DNA from: Leclercia pneumoniae
GTDB lineage: Bacteria; Pseudomonadota; Gammaproteobacteria; Enterobacterales; Enterobacteriaceae
DNA length: 64,000 nucleotides
NCBI RefSeq assembly: GCF_017348915.1
Contig: NZ_CP071383.1
Coordinates: forward strand, 4,328,179 to 4,392,178
Direction of reading: 5' to 3'
Within the stretch, counting starts at the first letter, position 1, and every line of letters begins with the position of its first letter. The position numbers and the translations under genes were made by a program. This document shows positions 44,496 to 59,571 of this stretch, piece after piece. Under the pieces are notes generated by a model, which was not told the origin of the DNA, made no database searches, and was given only the letters and a program-made list of their open reading frames with translations.

Positions 44496-45221
44496 ATGGA
44501 CAACCTCAATCTTAATAAACATATTTCCGGCCAGTTCAACGCAGAGCTGGAAAGCATCCGCACCCAGGTGATGACCATGGGCGGTATGGTGGAACAGCAG
44601 CTGACCGATGCCATCACGGCGATGCACAACCAGGACAGCGAGCTGGCGAAGCGCGTTATCGCTGGCGATCAGAACGTCAACATGATGGAAGTGGCCATCG
44701 ACGAGGCCTGCGTGCGCATTATTGCCAAGCGTCAGCCAACGGCGAGCGACCTGCGTCTGGTGATGGCGATCATCAAAACTATTGCCGAGCTGGAACGTAT
44801 TGGCGACGTAGCGGATAAAATCTGCCGCACCGCGCTGGAGAAGTTCTCCCAGCAGCATCAGCCGCTGCTGGTGAGCCTGGAGTCGCTGGGTCGCCACACC
44901 GTGCAGATGCTGCACGACGTGCTGGACGCCTTTGCACGTATGGATCTGGACGAAGCAGTACGTATCTACCGCGAAGATAAGAAAGTCGACCAGGAGTATG
45001 AGGGCATTGTGCGTCAGCTGATGACCTACATGATGGAAGACTCCCGCACCATTCCCAGCGTTCTGACCGCGCTGTTCTGTGCTCGCTCTATTGAGCGTAT
45101 CGGCGACCGTTGTCAGAACATCTGTGAATACATCTTCTACTTCGTGAAGGGGCAGGACTTCCGTCACGTAGGCGGAGATGAGCTGGATAAGATGCTGGCG
45201 GGTAAAGATCCGAAAGAGTAA
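44496..45221 (+). CDS. phoU: Phosphate signalling protein PhoU
   Basis: Negative regulator linking Pst transport to PhoR. 241 aa, two three-helix PhoU repeats with the metal-binding E/D-rich motifs ([17 protein letters not shown] and [14 protein letters not shown]). Last gene of the operon. Confidence 0.98.
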   Translation: MDNLNLNKHISGQFNAELESIRTQVMTMGGMVEQQLTDAITAMHNQDSELAKRVIAGDQNVNMMEVAIDEACVRIIAKRQPTASDLRLVMAIIKTIAELERIGDVADKICRTALEKFSQQHQPLLVSLESLGRHTVQMLHDVLDAFARMDLDEAVRIYREDKKVDQEYEGIVRQLMTYMMEDSRTIPSVLTALFCARSIERIGDRCQNICEYIFYFVKGQDFRHVGGDELDKMLAGKDPKE

Positions 45222-45228
45222 TATTATT

Positions 45229-45256
45229 AACGCCAGCAAAGCTGGCGTTATATTTT
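45229..45256 (+). terminator. phoU terminator
   Basis: AACGCCAGC (45229-45237) pairs with GCTGGCGTT (45241-45249), 3-nt loop, then TATATTTTT. Confidence 0.9.
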
Positions 45257-45376
45257 TATAGAATCCATTCCCCATATAAATAACACCTGATGTATTTTTT
45301 GCCGGTGCGCGAATTAATTAGGCGTTAGTCACATTTTACCCTCCCCTGAATTGTTTTTATTTTTGCTCTGGAATAA

Positions 45377-50396
<5,020 letters not shown>

Positions 50397-50406
50397 TCAA
50401 CGCTAA

Positions 50407-50433
50407 AGCTCCGCCGCGGCCTGCGGCGGAGCT
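50407..50433. terminator. Bidirectional hairpin between yieK and yieH
   Basis: AGCTCCGCCGC and GCGGCGGAGCT form a perfect 11-bp stem with a 5-nt loop between two convergent genes. U tracts are weak on both sides. Confidence 0.75.
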
Positions 50434-50437
50434 GATC

Positions 50438-51103
50438 TTAACGGGTGATATGCCAGCCGCGCGCTTTCCACAGGCCGGGCAATTCTGCCAGATCGGTAAA
50501 GGTGGTCACCTTAGGATGGTGGATCGGCTTGTTATGCGGGTCGGCACAGAAGTAAAACACCTCCATCCCCGCATCAATCCCCGATTGCGCGCCCGCGGAG
50601 GAGTCATCCACCAGAATGCAATTTTCCACGTTTACATTCATCGCTTTTGCCGCGTGAAACATCAGGGCCGGATCGGGCTTCCAGCGCTGAATATCGTAAC
50701 CGCTGAACAGTTTTTCCGGGAAGTGGTGCAACATCTCTAGCTTACCGAGTGAATGCTGCATTTTGCTGACCGGGCCGTTAGAAACCACGCACATTGGCAC
50801 GGTCATCGCCTCCAGCAAGGCGTTTGCGCCTGCGATCACCTCAAGTTCCGCATCGAAAAGGCGTGCGACCTCGGCGCGGTAAACCGGTTCGAGATCGGCT
50901 TTCGCCAGATCAACGCCGTGCTCAGTATTAATAATGTCGATAATTTCGTAGAGCTTAACGCCTTTAAAGCGTTTAAAAATCTCGTCGAGATCGAGCGTAA
51001 TGCCAAACTCCTGGAACATGGCGACATACGCACGGGCGCAAATGACCTCACTGTCGACCAGCGTACCGTCGCAGTCGAAAAATACCGCTTCAATCTGAGA
51101 CAT
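50438..51103 (-). CDS. yieH: 6-phosphogluconate phosphatase YieH (HAD family)
   Basis: HAD-superfamily phosphatase, 221 aa as in E. coli, where it dephosphorylates 6-phosphogluconate among other substrates. Motif I DCDGT at residues 10-14, motif II VVSNGP, motif III/IV KPDPALMF and VDDSSAG. Convergent with yieK and divergent from adeP. E. coli has cbrBC between yieH and yieK; they are absent here. Confidence 0.94.
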   Translation of the reverse strand: MSQIEAVFFDCDGTLVDSEVICARAYVAMFQEFGITLDLDEIFKRFKGVKLYEIIDIINTEHGVDLAKADLEPVYRAEVARLFDAELEVIAGANALLEAMTVPMCVVSNGPVSKMQHSLGKLEMLHHFPEKLFSGYDIQRWKPDPALMFHAAKAMNVNVENCILVDDSSAGAQSGIDAGMEVFYFCADPHNKPIHHPKVTTFTDLAELPGLWKARGWHITR

Positions 51104-51153
51104 GCCTTTCCCTTTTTAACAGGTTTAACGTTTACGTACTGATTGTTTGTGGC

Positions 51154-51169
51154 ACGCAATCGTTGCCGT
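51154..51169 (+). promoter_or_regulatory. PurR-like box upstream of adeP
   Basis: ACGCAATCGTTGCCGT matches 13 of 16 positions of the PurR palindrome ACGCAAACGTTTGCGT. It lies about 100 bp before the adeP ATG. PurR control of this purine transporter would be logical and has been proposed in E. coli. Confidence 0.5.
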
Positions 51170-51270
51170 ATAAGCAAAATCAATGAAAAAAAGTACGCCA
51201 CAAACACCCCTATTGTCGCATTTTGGTATAGGATAGCGACGGATTTTCCCTCCCTGTTCGGAAATAGATG

Positions 51271-52608
51271 ATGAGTCAACAACATACTACCCAGGCATCT
51301 GGCAAGGGTCTGCTTGAGCGCGTGTTTAAACTGCGCGAGCACGGTACAACGGCGCGCACCGAAGTGATCGCGGGTTTTACCACCTTCCTGACAATGGTCT
51401 ATATCGTTTTTGTTAACCCGCAAATTCTGGGCGTGGCTGGCATGGATACCAGCGCCGTCTTCGTTACCACCTGTCTGATCGCCGCGTTCGGCAGCATTTT
51501 AATGGGGCTGTTCGCCAACCTGCCGGTTGCGCTGGCTCCGGCGATGGGTCTGAATGCGTTCTTCGCCTTCGTCGTGGTTCAGGCCATGGGCTTGCCATGG
51601 CAGGTCGGTATGGGTGCGATTTTCTGGGGCGCAGTCGGTCTGTTGCTGCTGACCATTTTCCGCGTACGTTACTGGATGATTGCCAATATCCCGGTGAGCC
51701 TGCGCGTGGGCATCACCAGCGGTATCGGTCTGTTTATCGGGATGATGGGGCTGAAAAATGCTGGCGTGATCGTGGCGAACCCGGAAACCCTGGTCAGCAT
51801 CGGTAACCTGACCTCCCACAGCGTGCTGCTGGGCATCCTGGGCTTCTTTATCATCGCTATTCTGGCGTCCCGTAACATTCATGCTGCGGTACTGGTTTCG
51901 ATCATCGTAACCACGCTGCTGGGCTGGATGCTGGGCGACGTGCACTACAGCGGCATCATCTCTGCGCCGCCGAGCGTCAGCACCGTGGTCGGTCACGTGG
52001 ATCTGGCCGGCTCCCTGAATCTGGGTCTGGCAGGCGTGATCTTCTCCTTTATGCTGGTGAACCTGTTCGACTCCTCCGGTACCCTGATTGGCGTGACCGA
52101 TAAAGCGGGCCTGGCAGATGAGAAAGGCAAATTCCCGCGCATGAAGCAGGCACTGTTCGTGGATAGCGTCTCCTCGGTAACCGGCTCTTTTATCGGTACC
52201 TCTTCTGTTACCGCTTACATTGAGTCCTCTTCAGGCGTGTCTGTGGGCGGTCGTACCGGCCTGACAGCGGTTGTTGTGGGTCTGCTGTTCCTGCTGGTTA
52301 TCTTCCTTTCGCCGCTGGCGGGGATGGTGCCACCGTATGCGGCCGCAGGTGCGCTGATTTACGTGGGCGTACTGATGACCTCCAGCCTGTCGCGCGTGAA
52401 GTGGGACGACCTTACCGAAGCAGTACCGGCGTTTATTACCGCGGTGATGATGCCGTTCAGCTTCTCGATTACCGAAGGTATCGCGCTGGGCTTTATCTCT
52501 TACTGCGTGATGAAGGCGGGCACCGGACGTTTCCGTGAAATTAGCCCGTGTGTGATCGTGGTAGCGCTGCTGTTCGTGCTGAAGATTGTCTTTATCGATG
52601 CAAAATAA
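51271..52608 (+). CDS. adeP: Adenine permease AdeP (YieG/PurP)
   Basis: NCS2/AzgA-family adenine:H+ symporter, 445 aa as in E. coli, with 12-14 hydrophobic segments. Conserved GFTTFLTMVYIVFVNP near the N terminus and the SSSGVSVGGRTGLTAV loop are present. Of two adjacent in-frame ATGs the second (MSQQHTTQ) was chosen by family. Single-gene unit. Confidence 0.95.
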   Translation: MSQQHTTQASGKGLLERVFKLREHGTTARTEVIAGFTTFLTMVYIVFVNPQILGVAGMDTSAVFVTTCLIAAFGSILMGLFANLPVALAPAMGLNAFFAFVVVQAMGLPWQVGMGAIFWGAVGLLLLTIFRVRYWMIANIPVSLRVGITSGIGLFIGMMGLKNAGVIVANPETLVSIGNLTSHSVLLGILGFFIIAILASRNIHAAVLVSIIVTTLLGWMLGDVHYSGIISAPPSVSTVVGHVDLAGSLNLGLAGVIFSFMLVNLFDSSGTLIGVTDKAGLADEKGKFPRMKQALFVDSVSSVTGSFIGTSSVTAYIESSSGVSVGGRTGLTAVVVGLLFLLVIFLSPLAGMVPPYAAAGALIYVGVLMTSSLSRVKWDDLTEAVPAFITAVMMPFSFSITEGIALGFISYCVMKAGTGRFREISPCVIVVALLFVLKIVFIDAK

Positions 52609-52609
52609 A

Positions 52610-52656
52610 CAGCAAGCGGGCTTGCTGGTTTGTGTCCTCTCCCGGCGGGAGAGGAC
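52610..52656 (+). terminator. adeP terminator and second inverted repeat
   Basis: CAGCAAGC/GCTTGCTG (52610-52627) then GTTTGT; followed by GTCCTCTCCCG/CGGGAGAGGAC (52634-52656), an 11-bp repeat around one base. The second is a repeat-family hairpin like that at 38374 and could serve the convergent chrR. Confidence 0.7.
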
Positions 52657-52668
52657 ATCAGGCTGTGC

Positions 52669-53235
52669 TTACGCCTTCACCCGCTTGATGTAATCACCAA
52701 ACGCGGTCAATTGCCCTGAGAGATGGTCCAGCGTGCTCTGGTCAATCACTTCACCTGTTTGTGGATCGACCTTGTTCTGAATCACGCCGCCCATAAATTC
52801 CGGTTTGTTCATAACCATCGCGTCGAGGAACACCAGGATCTGACGCAGATGGTACTGGCAGCGCGCGCCGCCGATGGCACCCATGGAGCTGGTCTGGATC
52901 AGCACCGGTTTACCCGCCAGCGGCTGTTCCGGCAGACGAGAGAGCCAGTCGATCGCATTTTTTAATCCACCCGGTACCGAGTAGTTATATTCCGGGGTCA
53001 CAATCACCACCCCATCTGCCTGGCGAATCTGTTCAGCCAGCGCTTCAACGCTTTGCGGGAACCCCTCTTCTTGCTGAACATCGGCATCGTACAGCGGGAT
53101 ATCCCCAATAGACGGCAGGGCGTCGACCGTCATCCCCTCTGGCGCCAGTTTCGGCAGCGTACGGGCAACCATCCCGTTAAATGAACCTTTGCGCAGGCTT
53201 CCCAGTAACGTAACAACTTTCAACGTATCAGACAT
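52669..53235 (-). CDS. chrR: NAD(P)H-dependent FMN quinone/chromate reductase (YieF, ChrR)
   Basis: Cytoplasmic flavoprotein that reduces quinones, chromate and other one-electron acceptors, 188 aa as in E. coli. FMN phosphate loop LLGSLRKGSFN near residue 10 and the TPEYNYSVPGGLKNAIDWLSR segment are conserved. 36 bp downstream of yieE. Confidence 0.95.
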   Translation of the reverse strand: MSDTLKVVTLLGSLRKGSFNGMVARTLPKLAPEGMTVDALPSIGDIPLYDADVQQEEGFPQSVEALAEQIRQADGVVIVTPEYNYSVPGGLKNAIDWLSRLPEQPLAGKPVLIQTSSMGAIGGARCQYHLRQILVFLDAMVMNKPEFMGGVIQNKVDPQTGEVIDQSTLDHLSGQLTAFGDYIKRVKA

Positions 53236-53271
53236 GATTACTCCTGTTTCATCATGATGGCCCTGGACGGG

Positions 53272-54021
53272 TCAGCTAAGGGTAAATGCTTTCTCTGCGG
53301 GTAAACTGGTTAATCTCATCAGACGCGTGGCGGGTTCGTTGGCACGCTCGGGAACGTCCGCCAGGCTATTCCAGCCATGCTTGCTGTCAAATTCCCAGAT
53401 ATTCAAACGCTCAATCGCGGGCGTAACGGCGAGAGACCAGATCAGAACATCTTCTGCGTCGCTGAGGGCCTCTACAAGCGTTGCCTGGGTGGCGCGAAGT
53501 CGTCCGGAACCTGGAAGCAATTGTAGCTGCCGGGCATCGTCAGAGGCGCATCCGCAGAGTTTACGAATACTCTGGCGCAGGGTAATGAGCTGCGCTTTGG
53601 CTTCATTAGGATCGTTTTGATTACGCACCCACAGCAGTTCATTGCTGGATAACGGATAGGTGTCGTGGGCATGCGGCCCGCCGTGGAAGCCACGAATAGC
53701 GCGCTGCAGTTCCATATCCAGACCACAATCGCCCTCTGTCGTGAGCGCTACACCGACAATATTCCCGGTATAGGCGATGGAAAAACGAGGCAGTTCAGGG
53801 TTGGCAAATACAGGGCGCCCCTCCGGCAGGGTGATGATATCCGGTAGCTCAGTGGTGCCGTAAAGCATAAACAGCAGTTCGGCGAGCAGCGCTCTTGAGG
53901 CGATAAAACGTGAGCGGCGATGTTCCGGCAGTATCCGTGCTTCATCATGACAGGCGGGGGAGAGCCTGGTAGAGACAAGATGTCCCTGGGTAAGTATCCC
54001 TCTAGCAAAGTGCGTTGCCAT
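53272..54021 (-). CDS. yieE: 4'-phosphopantetheinyl transferase family protein YieE
   Basis: 249 aa. The Sfp-type metal motif appears as GLDME (in DCGLDMELQRAIRG) about 120 residues in, but the usual W-x-x-K-E-A-x-x-K motif is not clear in the WVRNQNDPNEAKAQL segment, so activity is uncertain. No PKS/NRPS partner is nearby. Probably in an operon with chrR. Confidence 0.88.
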   Translation of the reverse strand: MATHFARGILTQGHLVSTRLSPACHDEARILPEHRRSRFIASRALLAELLFMLYGTTELPDIITLPEGRPVFANPELPRFSIAYTGNIVGVALTTEGDCGLDMELQRAIRGFHGGPHAHDTYPLSSNELLWVRNQNDPNEAKAQLITLRQSIRKLCGCASDDARQLQLLPGSGRLRATQATLVEALSDAEDVLIWSLAVTPAIERLNIWEFDSKHGWNSLADVPERANEPATRLMRLTSLPAEKAFTLS

Positions 54022-54142
54022 TTTTCGCTCCGTGATAATGGTTTGTGCCTGGTTAAACGGTTACATCATTATCGCTTAACTCTTCCTCAGTTTTAATCCG
54101 TAAAGTTGATTATTAGAAGTCCCGACACCGAACTTTACATTT

Positions 54143-55126
54143 TCAGATATAAAAATCGGATTCCTCGCGCAGTGAATCGCGATAGAGGGCCTTGATCGTC
54201 TCTTTAAGCCAGATGATTTTCGGGTTATGGCTGTTACGTTTGTGCCAGATAAGCGTAAAGGGCACGGTAAGTTTTTCTGCCATCGCTTCGTCGATAGGGA
54301 TCGGACGCGTCACCAGCTTACGCTGGTGGAGATGATTATAGTGCCGGCAGTAGTGCGGCGCGGTCGCAATGTAGTCATGGTGCGGCTGCGCAGCCATAAA
54401 CATCGACTGCTCAAACCCCGGCAGGCTCATAGCAATATTGCGCGTCAGCCCCATCTCATTTAACACCTCGTCCAGCGCCCAGGTGTCGCTACGCTCCCAA
54501 AAGATACTGATATGGGGGTAGCGGAGAAACGTCTCGAGATTCCACTCCTCCTGAAGCGCCGGATGGCCCTCACGCAGGTAGACGCAGGGGCGGTCGGAAA
54601 AGAGAATTTCATGGTCGATAAACCACGGCAGCAATTTCAACAGTTCGCGGGAGCGAGGATGGGTTTCGCGACCGGTAAAGCCGATATCCACTTCACCCCG
54701 GGTTATGGCATCCAGCGAGTCGTAGTCCCAGTGGCGCATACGCACCGAGGCCTGGGGGTAGCGCTGGTTTATCCTGTCCAGAAGCGCGTTAAAGCGGATC
54801 AACATTAACGGCGTTTCTGCCGCCAGTTCAAACTTCATCCCCCCCGGGGAGTCATTGTGTGACTTGTCGAGGATCTGATTGCCTATCTGCATCCAGTCGG
54901 CAAGATCGTGCTCCAGGCTTACCGTCAGCGGCGTTGGCAGTAACCCGAGCGGGGTTTTCACAAATAACGGATCATCGAACCAGGCGCGCAGCTTTGCCAG
55001 CGCTTTGCTGACCGCGGACGGCGTGATGTTCATTCGCTTCGCCGCCCGGGTAACGCTTCGCTCCTGCAACAACAGTTGCAGGGTGAGTAACAGATTAAGA
55101 TCCAGACTGCTGAGGGGCTTCTTCAT
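54143..55126 (-). CDS. yidZ: LysR-family transcriptional regulator YidZ
   Basis: 327 aa, about 8 longer than E. coli YidZ at the C terminus. N-terminal winged HTH ([32 protein letters not shown]) and periplasmic-binding-like effector domain. In E. coli it is linked to anaerobic nitric oxide protection. The start overlaps the mdtL 3' end by 32 bp, so the two are co-transcribed. Confidence 0.93.
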   Translation of the reverse strand: MKKPLSSLDLNLLLTLQLLLQERSVTRAAKRMNITPSAVSKALAKLRAWFDDPLFVKTPLGLLPTPLTVSLEHDLADWMQIGNQILDKSHNDSPGGMKFELAAETPLMLIRFNALLDRINQRYPQASVRMRHWDYDSLDAITRGEVDIGFTGRETHPRSRELLKLLPWFIDHEILFSDRPCVYLREGHPALQEEWNLETFLRYPHISIFWERSDTWALDEVLNEMGLTRNIAMSLPGFEQSMFMAAQPHHDYIATAPHYCRHYNHLHQRKLVTRPIPIDEAMAEKLTVPFTLIWHKRNSHNPKIIWLKETIKALYRDSLREESDFYI

Positions 55127-56270
55127 AATGGGCTATGGGCCGAATCGCCAGAAGGAGAACAATGCAGAGAATGCTACAGCCAATCAGAATCCCGATCAGC
55201 ATATTCAGCGCATTAAGGCCGAGTACGGCGGCGAGCCAAATCCACAGCGACGAGCCGCACACCTGCGCGATACCTAATACTGAACTGGCCACGCCTGCCC
55301 GCAACGAAAAGGGTCCTAACGCCTGACTCATCGCTACGCCAAAGCCGACGGAGAAACCGGCGCAAATCAGCGTAATGCCCGCCAACATCAAAGAGTGCGA
55401 ACTTGCCGATGCGAGCAGCACGCCTGCGGCCAGGAACAGTACCTGTGAGGTCAGCATCAGGGTGCGCTGGCTAAAGATATTTAGCGCAAAAGGAGTAGAG
55501 AAGGAGACGGCCATACTTACCAGCGCGGTAGAGGCCATCACTGTAGAGTATTCGCCGCGATCAAAGCCCATGGTTTCCATCAGCAATACCGGGGAAACGT
55601 TTACATAGGTCAGGATCACCGCCACGCTGAGGGTCGTGACCAGCAGTCTGCTAATAAAAAATCGGTTTAGCAGTTTTTCCGCCGGATGGAAGGTGGTCCC
55701 CGTCCGGGAGTGTTGTGAACCCGGGTGGGTCTCTTTCAATACCGCAATAGAGAGGAGGAAGACCAACATCCCCATTACCGCCATGGTCCAGAACAGGCTT
55801 TGCCAGGGCAATTTGAGCATAATCAGATAACCGATGACCGGCGCCAGTACCGGAATAATGCAGGTAATGCCGTTAAGCATCGAGAGCACTTTCGCACGTC
55901 GTTGGGCGCTTAACGTATCGCGCAGAATAGCAAACGCCACCACGTAGCAGCCGCCAGCGCCAACGCCCTGAATGAAGCGTCCGATCAGGAAAAGGGTGCT
56001 TTCTTGCGCTTGTGAACAGAGTACTGACGCGAGGGCAAAAATCACGGCGCCGGTAATCGCCACGGGCTGACGTCCTGCTTTATCGGCAATTTTCCCGGCA
56101 AACACCATTGAGGAGGCCATTCCCGCGAGGTAGGCCGAAAAGGCAATGTGCAACTGCGCTTCACTGGCCCCCAGGTCGCGGGCGATATGCGGAAAACCGA
56201 CCAGATACATATCAATGCCAGACGGATAAAGCAGAACCAGTGCAAAGCTACAAAACAGAAAACGAGCCAT
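55095..56270 (-). CDS. mdtL: MFS multidrug exporter MdtL
   Basis: DHA1-family inner-membrane drug:H+ antiporter, 12 membrane segments. 391 aa from the ATG beginning [16 protein letters not shown], equal to E. coli; a 39-codon extension further upstream lacks family support. Motif A region [12 protein letters not shown] present. In E. coli it confers modest chloramphenicol tolerance when overexpressed. Confidence 0.93.
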   Translation of the reverse strand: MARFLFCSFALVLLYPSGIDMYLVGFPHIARDLGASEAQLHIAFSAYLAGMASSMVFAGKIADKAGRQPVAITGAVIFALASVLCSQAQESTLFLIGRFIQGVGAGGCYVVAFAILRDTLSAQRRAKVLSMLNGITCIIPVLAPVIGYLIMLKLPWQSLFWTMAVMGMLVFLLSIAVLKETHPGSQHSRTGTTFHPAEKLLNRFFISRLLVTTLSVAVILTYVNVSPVLLMETMGFDRGEYSTVMASTALVSMAVSFSTPFALNIFSQRTLMLTSQVLFLAAGVLLASASSHSLMLAGITLICAGFSVGFGVAMSQALGPFSLRAGVASSVLGIAQVCGSSLWIWLAAVLGLNALNMLIGILIGCSILCIVLLLAIRPIAHYEEAPQQSGS

Positions 56271-56399
56271 AGATCCCCCATAGATGCAGGCAAGCAGAAT
56301 AGGGGTTGGGAAGGGGATAAGCGAGTTGCCATTTGGACAAAGGTGATTTCCTGTCAGGAAAGCCACCCGGGCGGGTGGCGTAGACAACGAGCGCGGACG

Positions 56400-57650
56400 T
56401 TAACCGAAGCGTGGCAAAACGTTAAAGGTGCTGCCGAACCAGCAGAGAATAACCGCAATACCAAACAGAATGACCAGCCCCGGAATAAACAGCCCTCCCC
56501 AGACGGTGAAGGTTTTTTCGGGAAACTTTTTTCTCGCTTTTAATGCCAGCACGGCAGGAACAATCACGGCCCAGATGGTTGCGCACAATCCCGCACCGCC
56601 AATGCCATAGATAAAGCCATTCGGGAAGATGAGATAGAGAATGGCGGGTGGCAGAAAGGTTAACAAAACCGTTTTCAGGCGTCCGACAGGAGAGTTATCG
56701 ATGTTAAAGAGATCGGCAAGATAATCGAACAGCCCCAGGGTGACGCCGAAGAAAGAGCTGGCGACCGCGAGGTTAGAGAAGACCAGCAGGCAAAATTCGA
56801 TCACGCCGTGCTGTCGGGTGCCGAGGAATGATTTCACCAGCGAATCAACATTGCCGCCTGAAGAGATAATCTCGTTAAAGCTCTCGCGGGTGATATTGCC
56901 CATCGTGCAATACAACCAGAACAGATAAATGAACAGGGCCAACAGCGAACCAAAGACAATGCTTTTAATCAGCTTATCTTTTCGTTTGCCGTAGCAGATG
57001 ATTAAGCTGGGTATATTGCCATGAAAACCAAACGACGCCAGACAGACCGGCAAGGCCATAAAAATATAGGGGAAATAGGCTGTGTTGCTGGTGGTACTGA
57101 CATTAATGTCCCGTAAAATGGCGTAGTCCACCTGGAAGAAAAACGACCCAAAAACAATAATAAACGCAATGATCTTAATCCCCAGGAAAAGCGAGGTAAT
57201 ACGGCTGGCTGCCAGGGAACTGACCCATAATACCGCCGCAACAAAGATCGCTGTACCTATCCCCACGAGGCGCGGATTAACATGCGTCCCCTGGTTCATG
57301 GCGATGGTTTCACTAATGATCGCGCCATTGGCAGAGATATACGCATAAGTAAGAATATACAGAACAAAGGCGACCGTGAAGCCACTCACCACATTCCATT
57401 TATTGCCAATCAGATCTTTGGTGATGGTATTAAAGCTGGAACCGACAGGATAATTTAAATTGGCCTCTAACAGTAATAATCCTGAGTGAAGCATTGAAAA
57501 CCAGGCGATGATTAAAATAAATGCGCCCCAAAAAAACCACGAGCCTGCTAAATCCACGGGTAAAGCAAACATTCCCCCGCCAATAACCGTACCTGCTATT
57601 ACCATGACACCCCAAAACGAGGAGTGTTTAGTCTTTAAACTGTTATCCAT
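56400..57650 (-). CDS. tnaB: Low-affinity tryptophan permease TnaB
   Basis: Aromatic amino-acid transporter of the HAAAP family, 11 membrane segments, 416 aa from MDNSLKTKHSSFWG. Imports tryptophan for TnaA. It lies 92 bp after tnaA in the tnaCAB operon; a 26-codon upstream extension is rejected. Confidence 0.95.
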   Translation of the reverse strand: MDNSLKTKHSSFWGVMVIAGTVIGGGMFALPVDLAGSWFFWGAFILIIAWFSMLHSGLLLLEANLNYPVGSSFNTITKDLIGNKWNVVSGFTVAFVLYILTYAYISANGAIISETIAMNQGTHVNPRLVGIGTAIFVAAVLWVSSLAASRITSLFLGIKIIAFIIVFGSFFFQVDYAILRDINVSTTSNTAYFPYIFMALPVCLASFGFHGNIPSLIICYGKRKDKLIKSIVFGSLLALFIYLFWLYCTMGNITRESFNEIISSGGNVDSLVKSFLGTRQHGVIEFCLLVFSNLAVASSFFGVTLGLFDYLADLFNIDNSPVGRLKTVLLTFLPPAILYLIFPNGFIYGIGGAGLCATIWAVIVPAVLALKARKKFPEKTFTVWGGLFIPGLVILFGIAVILCWFGSTFNVLPRFG

Positions 57651-57742
57651 GGTGCACCCATTAATTATGGTTAGCCTGATATTGTTGGTGTGTAATGAAT
57701 TCCGGGTGACTAACAGGGTGTTAGTCACCCGGAAGGTGCGGG

Positions 57743-59158
57743 TTAAACTTCTTTCAGTTTGGCAGTGAAGTGACGTAAAACTTTCGGTTCGTAGGTGAAG
57801 GTTAACCCCTTAATATTGCTGGCGTTCTCTTTCACATGTTTAAAGGCTTCGACAATAAAGTCCATGTGCGTCTGTGTGTAGGTCGCGCGTGGAATGGTTA
57901 AACGCAGTAACTCCGCCGGGCAGGGCAGCTGTTTGCCGGTTTTAGGATCGCGGCCTAACAAGAACGACCCGATTTCTACTGCCCGAATGCCCGCCACCTT
58001 ATAGAGCTCGCAGGCTAACGCCTGTGCCGGGAACTGATCAGCCGGAATATGCGGCAGTAGTTTTCCTGCATCAACAAATGCCGCATGCCCTCCCGCCTGC
58101 TGACACACTACACCGATGGCTTCCAGGCCATCGACCAGGTATTGCACCTGATTGATACGGTACGCCAGCCAGTCCGGATTCATGCCATCATGCAGACCGA
58201 CGGCCAGGCGCTCCATCGCACCGCCTTCAAGGCCACCGTAGGTCGGGAAGCCTTCCTGCACCACGCAAAGGTTTCGGCATTCGGTATAGACGTCGAAGAA
58301 GCGGTCATCCTTAATACACAGCAGGCCGCCCATGGGCACCATCGCGTCTTTTTTGGCCGACATCGCCAGCATATCGGCGTATTTATAGGTTTCACGGGTA
58401 ATGTCTGCAATGCTCCAGTCGCGGAATTCCGCTTCACGCTTCTGGATAAAGTAGGCGTTCTCCGCGAAGCGCGCGGAGTCCATCACCACCGGAATGTCAT
58501 ATTTTTTCGCGATGGCGTACATCGCCTTCAGGTTGGCCAGCGAGACCGGCTGGCCGCCGGCGGAGTTGCTGGTAATGGTTGCGACGATATAAGGCACATT
58601 ATTGGCGCCCACCTCCTGAATGCCGCGCTCCAGTCCTTCGAGGTCAAAGTTGCCTTTAAAATCGTAACGAATACCGGTATCAAACGCCTCTTTGATATAG
58701 ACGTTACGCACCGTGCAGCCATTAATCTGGCTATGGCCCTGAGTCGTATCAAAGAAATAGTTGGAGAACGCGACCATTTTGCTGCGGTCCAGCCCTTTTT
58801 CCTGCTCGCGTTTTTTGATCAAGACCGGAATGTAAATCTGTTCAGCGCCCCGCCCTTGGTGAGTCGGGATAGTGTATTGATAGCCAAAAATGGTTTTCAC
58901 CGCATCGGAGAGCGCGTAATAACTGCGGCTGCCGCTGTAGGCTTCGTCCCCACGCAACATAGCGGCCTGCATATTTTGTGTGACTGCCCCGGTACCGCTG
59001 TCGGTCAGCAGGTCAATAAAGACATCTTCGCTATCAAGCAGAAACGGGTTCATGCCCGATTCAACAATGGCATTTTCCCGGTGCTCGCGGGTGGTGCGTT
59101 TCACTGGCTCAATAACACGAATACGGAAAGGCTCAGGTAAATGTTTGAAGTTTTCCAT
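57743..59158 (-). CDS. tnaA: Tryptophanase TnaA
   Basis: PLP enzyme that splits tryptophan into indole, pyruvate and ammonia. 471 aa as in E. coli, PLP-binding Lys in [13 protein letters not shown] near residue 270. Its presence predicts an indole-positive phenotype. Expression is controlled by catabolite repression and by tnaC-dependent antitermination. Confidence 0.98.
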   Translation of the reverse strand: MENFKHLPEPFRIRVIEPVKRTTREHRENAIVESGMNPFLLDSEDVFIDLLTDSGTGAVTQNMQAAMLRGDEAYSGSRSYYALSDAVKTIFGYQYTIPTHQGRGAEQIYIPVLIKKREQEKGLDRSKMVAFSNYFFDTTQGHSQINGCTVRNVYIKEAFDTGIRYDFKGNFDLEGLERGIQEVGANNVPYIVATITSNSAGGQPVSLANLKAMYAIAKKYDIPVVMDSARFAENAYFIQKREAEFRDWSIADITRETYKYADMLAMSAKKDAMVPMGGLLCIKDDRFFDVYTECRNLCVVQEGFPTYGGLEGGAMERLAVGLHDGMNPDWLAYRINQVQYLVDGLEAIGVVCQQAGGHAAFVDAGKLLPHIPADQFPAQALACELYKVAGIRAVEIGSFLLGRDPKTGKQLPCPAELLRLTIPRATYTQTHMDFIVEAFKHVKENASNIKGLTFTYEPKVLRHFTAKLKEV

Positions 59159-59367
59159 TTGTTCATCCTTTTTGCACGCAGCGGTGCTGAGGGCTATTTA
59201 ATAACCCTAAGTACAGAGATGTATATGCCAGCCATCATTTAATGCCGCCTGTGGAAATAAACCACGCAGACGATCGGAGCTGGCAAGAATATATTGCAGA
59301 CATACCAAATAAGCAGATTAATAAACCTGGTTAGTTAGCATTTAGCAAAGGACGAGCAAAGGGGGGA

Positions 59368-59445
59368 TTATGGGTGGTGATTGACAATTTTATTGTCAAT
59401 ATTAAACCACTTAGAAGTGATGTATGTATTTAAGATAATCATCAT
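59368..59445 (-). CDS. tnaC: Tryptophanase leader peptide TnaC
   Basis: 25 codons from the first ATG, or 24 from the second adjacent ATG. The residues needed for tryptophan-induced ribosome stalling are conserved: the SKWFNID segment (Trp12 and Asp16 in 24-residue numbering) and the final Pro24 before the stop. GAGGA precedes the first ATG by 7 nt. The 209 bp between its stop and tnaA hold the rut/Rho-terminator leader. Only the N terminus and the residue before the final HP differ from E. coli. Confidence 0.93.
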   Translation of the reverse strand: MMIILNTYITSKWFNIDNKIVNHHP

Positions 59446-59477
59446 TGATTTATCCTCATTAGACACTCAGCTACATT

Positions 59478-59534
59478 ATTATAATGAGAATTACGGGTCT
59501 ATCTGCAGGATAATTAATTGTGAGTGTAATCACA
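59478..59534 (-). promoter_or_regulatory. tna promoter with CRP site
   Basis: A perfect CRP core TGTGAGTGTAATCACA (59519-59534) and a -10 TATAAT (59478-59483). The -35 region is poor, typical of a CRP-dependent promoter. Confidence 0.85.
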
Positions 59535-59566
59535 GCCACAATAACCTGACGATTACTGTGGCTGTG
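59531..59566 (-). terminator. mnmE 3' hairpin overlapping the tna CRP site
   Basis: CACAGCCACA (59531-59540) pairs with TGTGGCTGTG (59557-59566); the hairpin starts 6 bp after the mnmE stop. No clear U tract. Four of its bases are the right CRP half site. Confidence 0.65.
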
Positions 59567-59571
59567 CAGGG

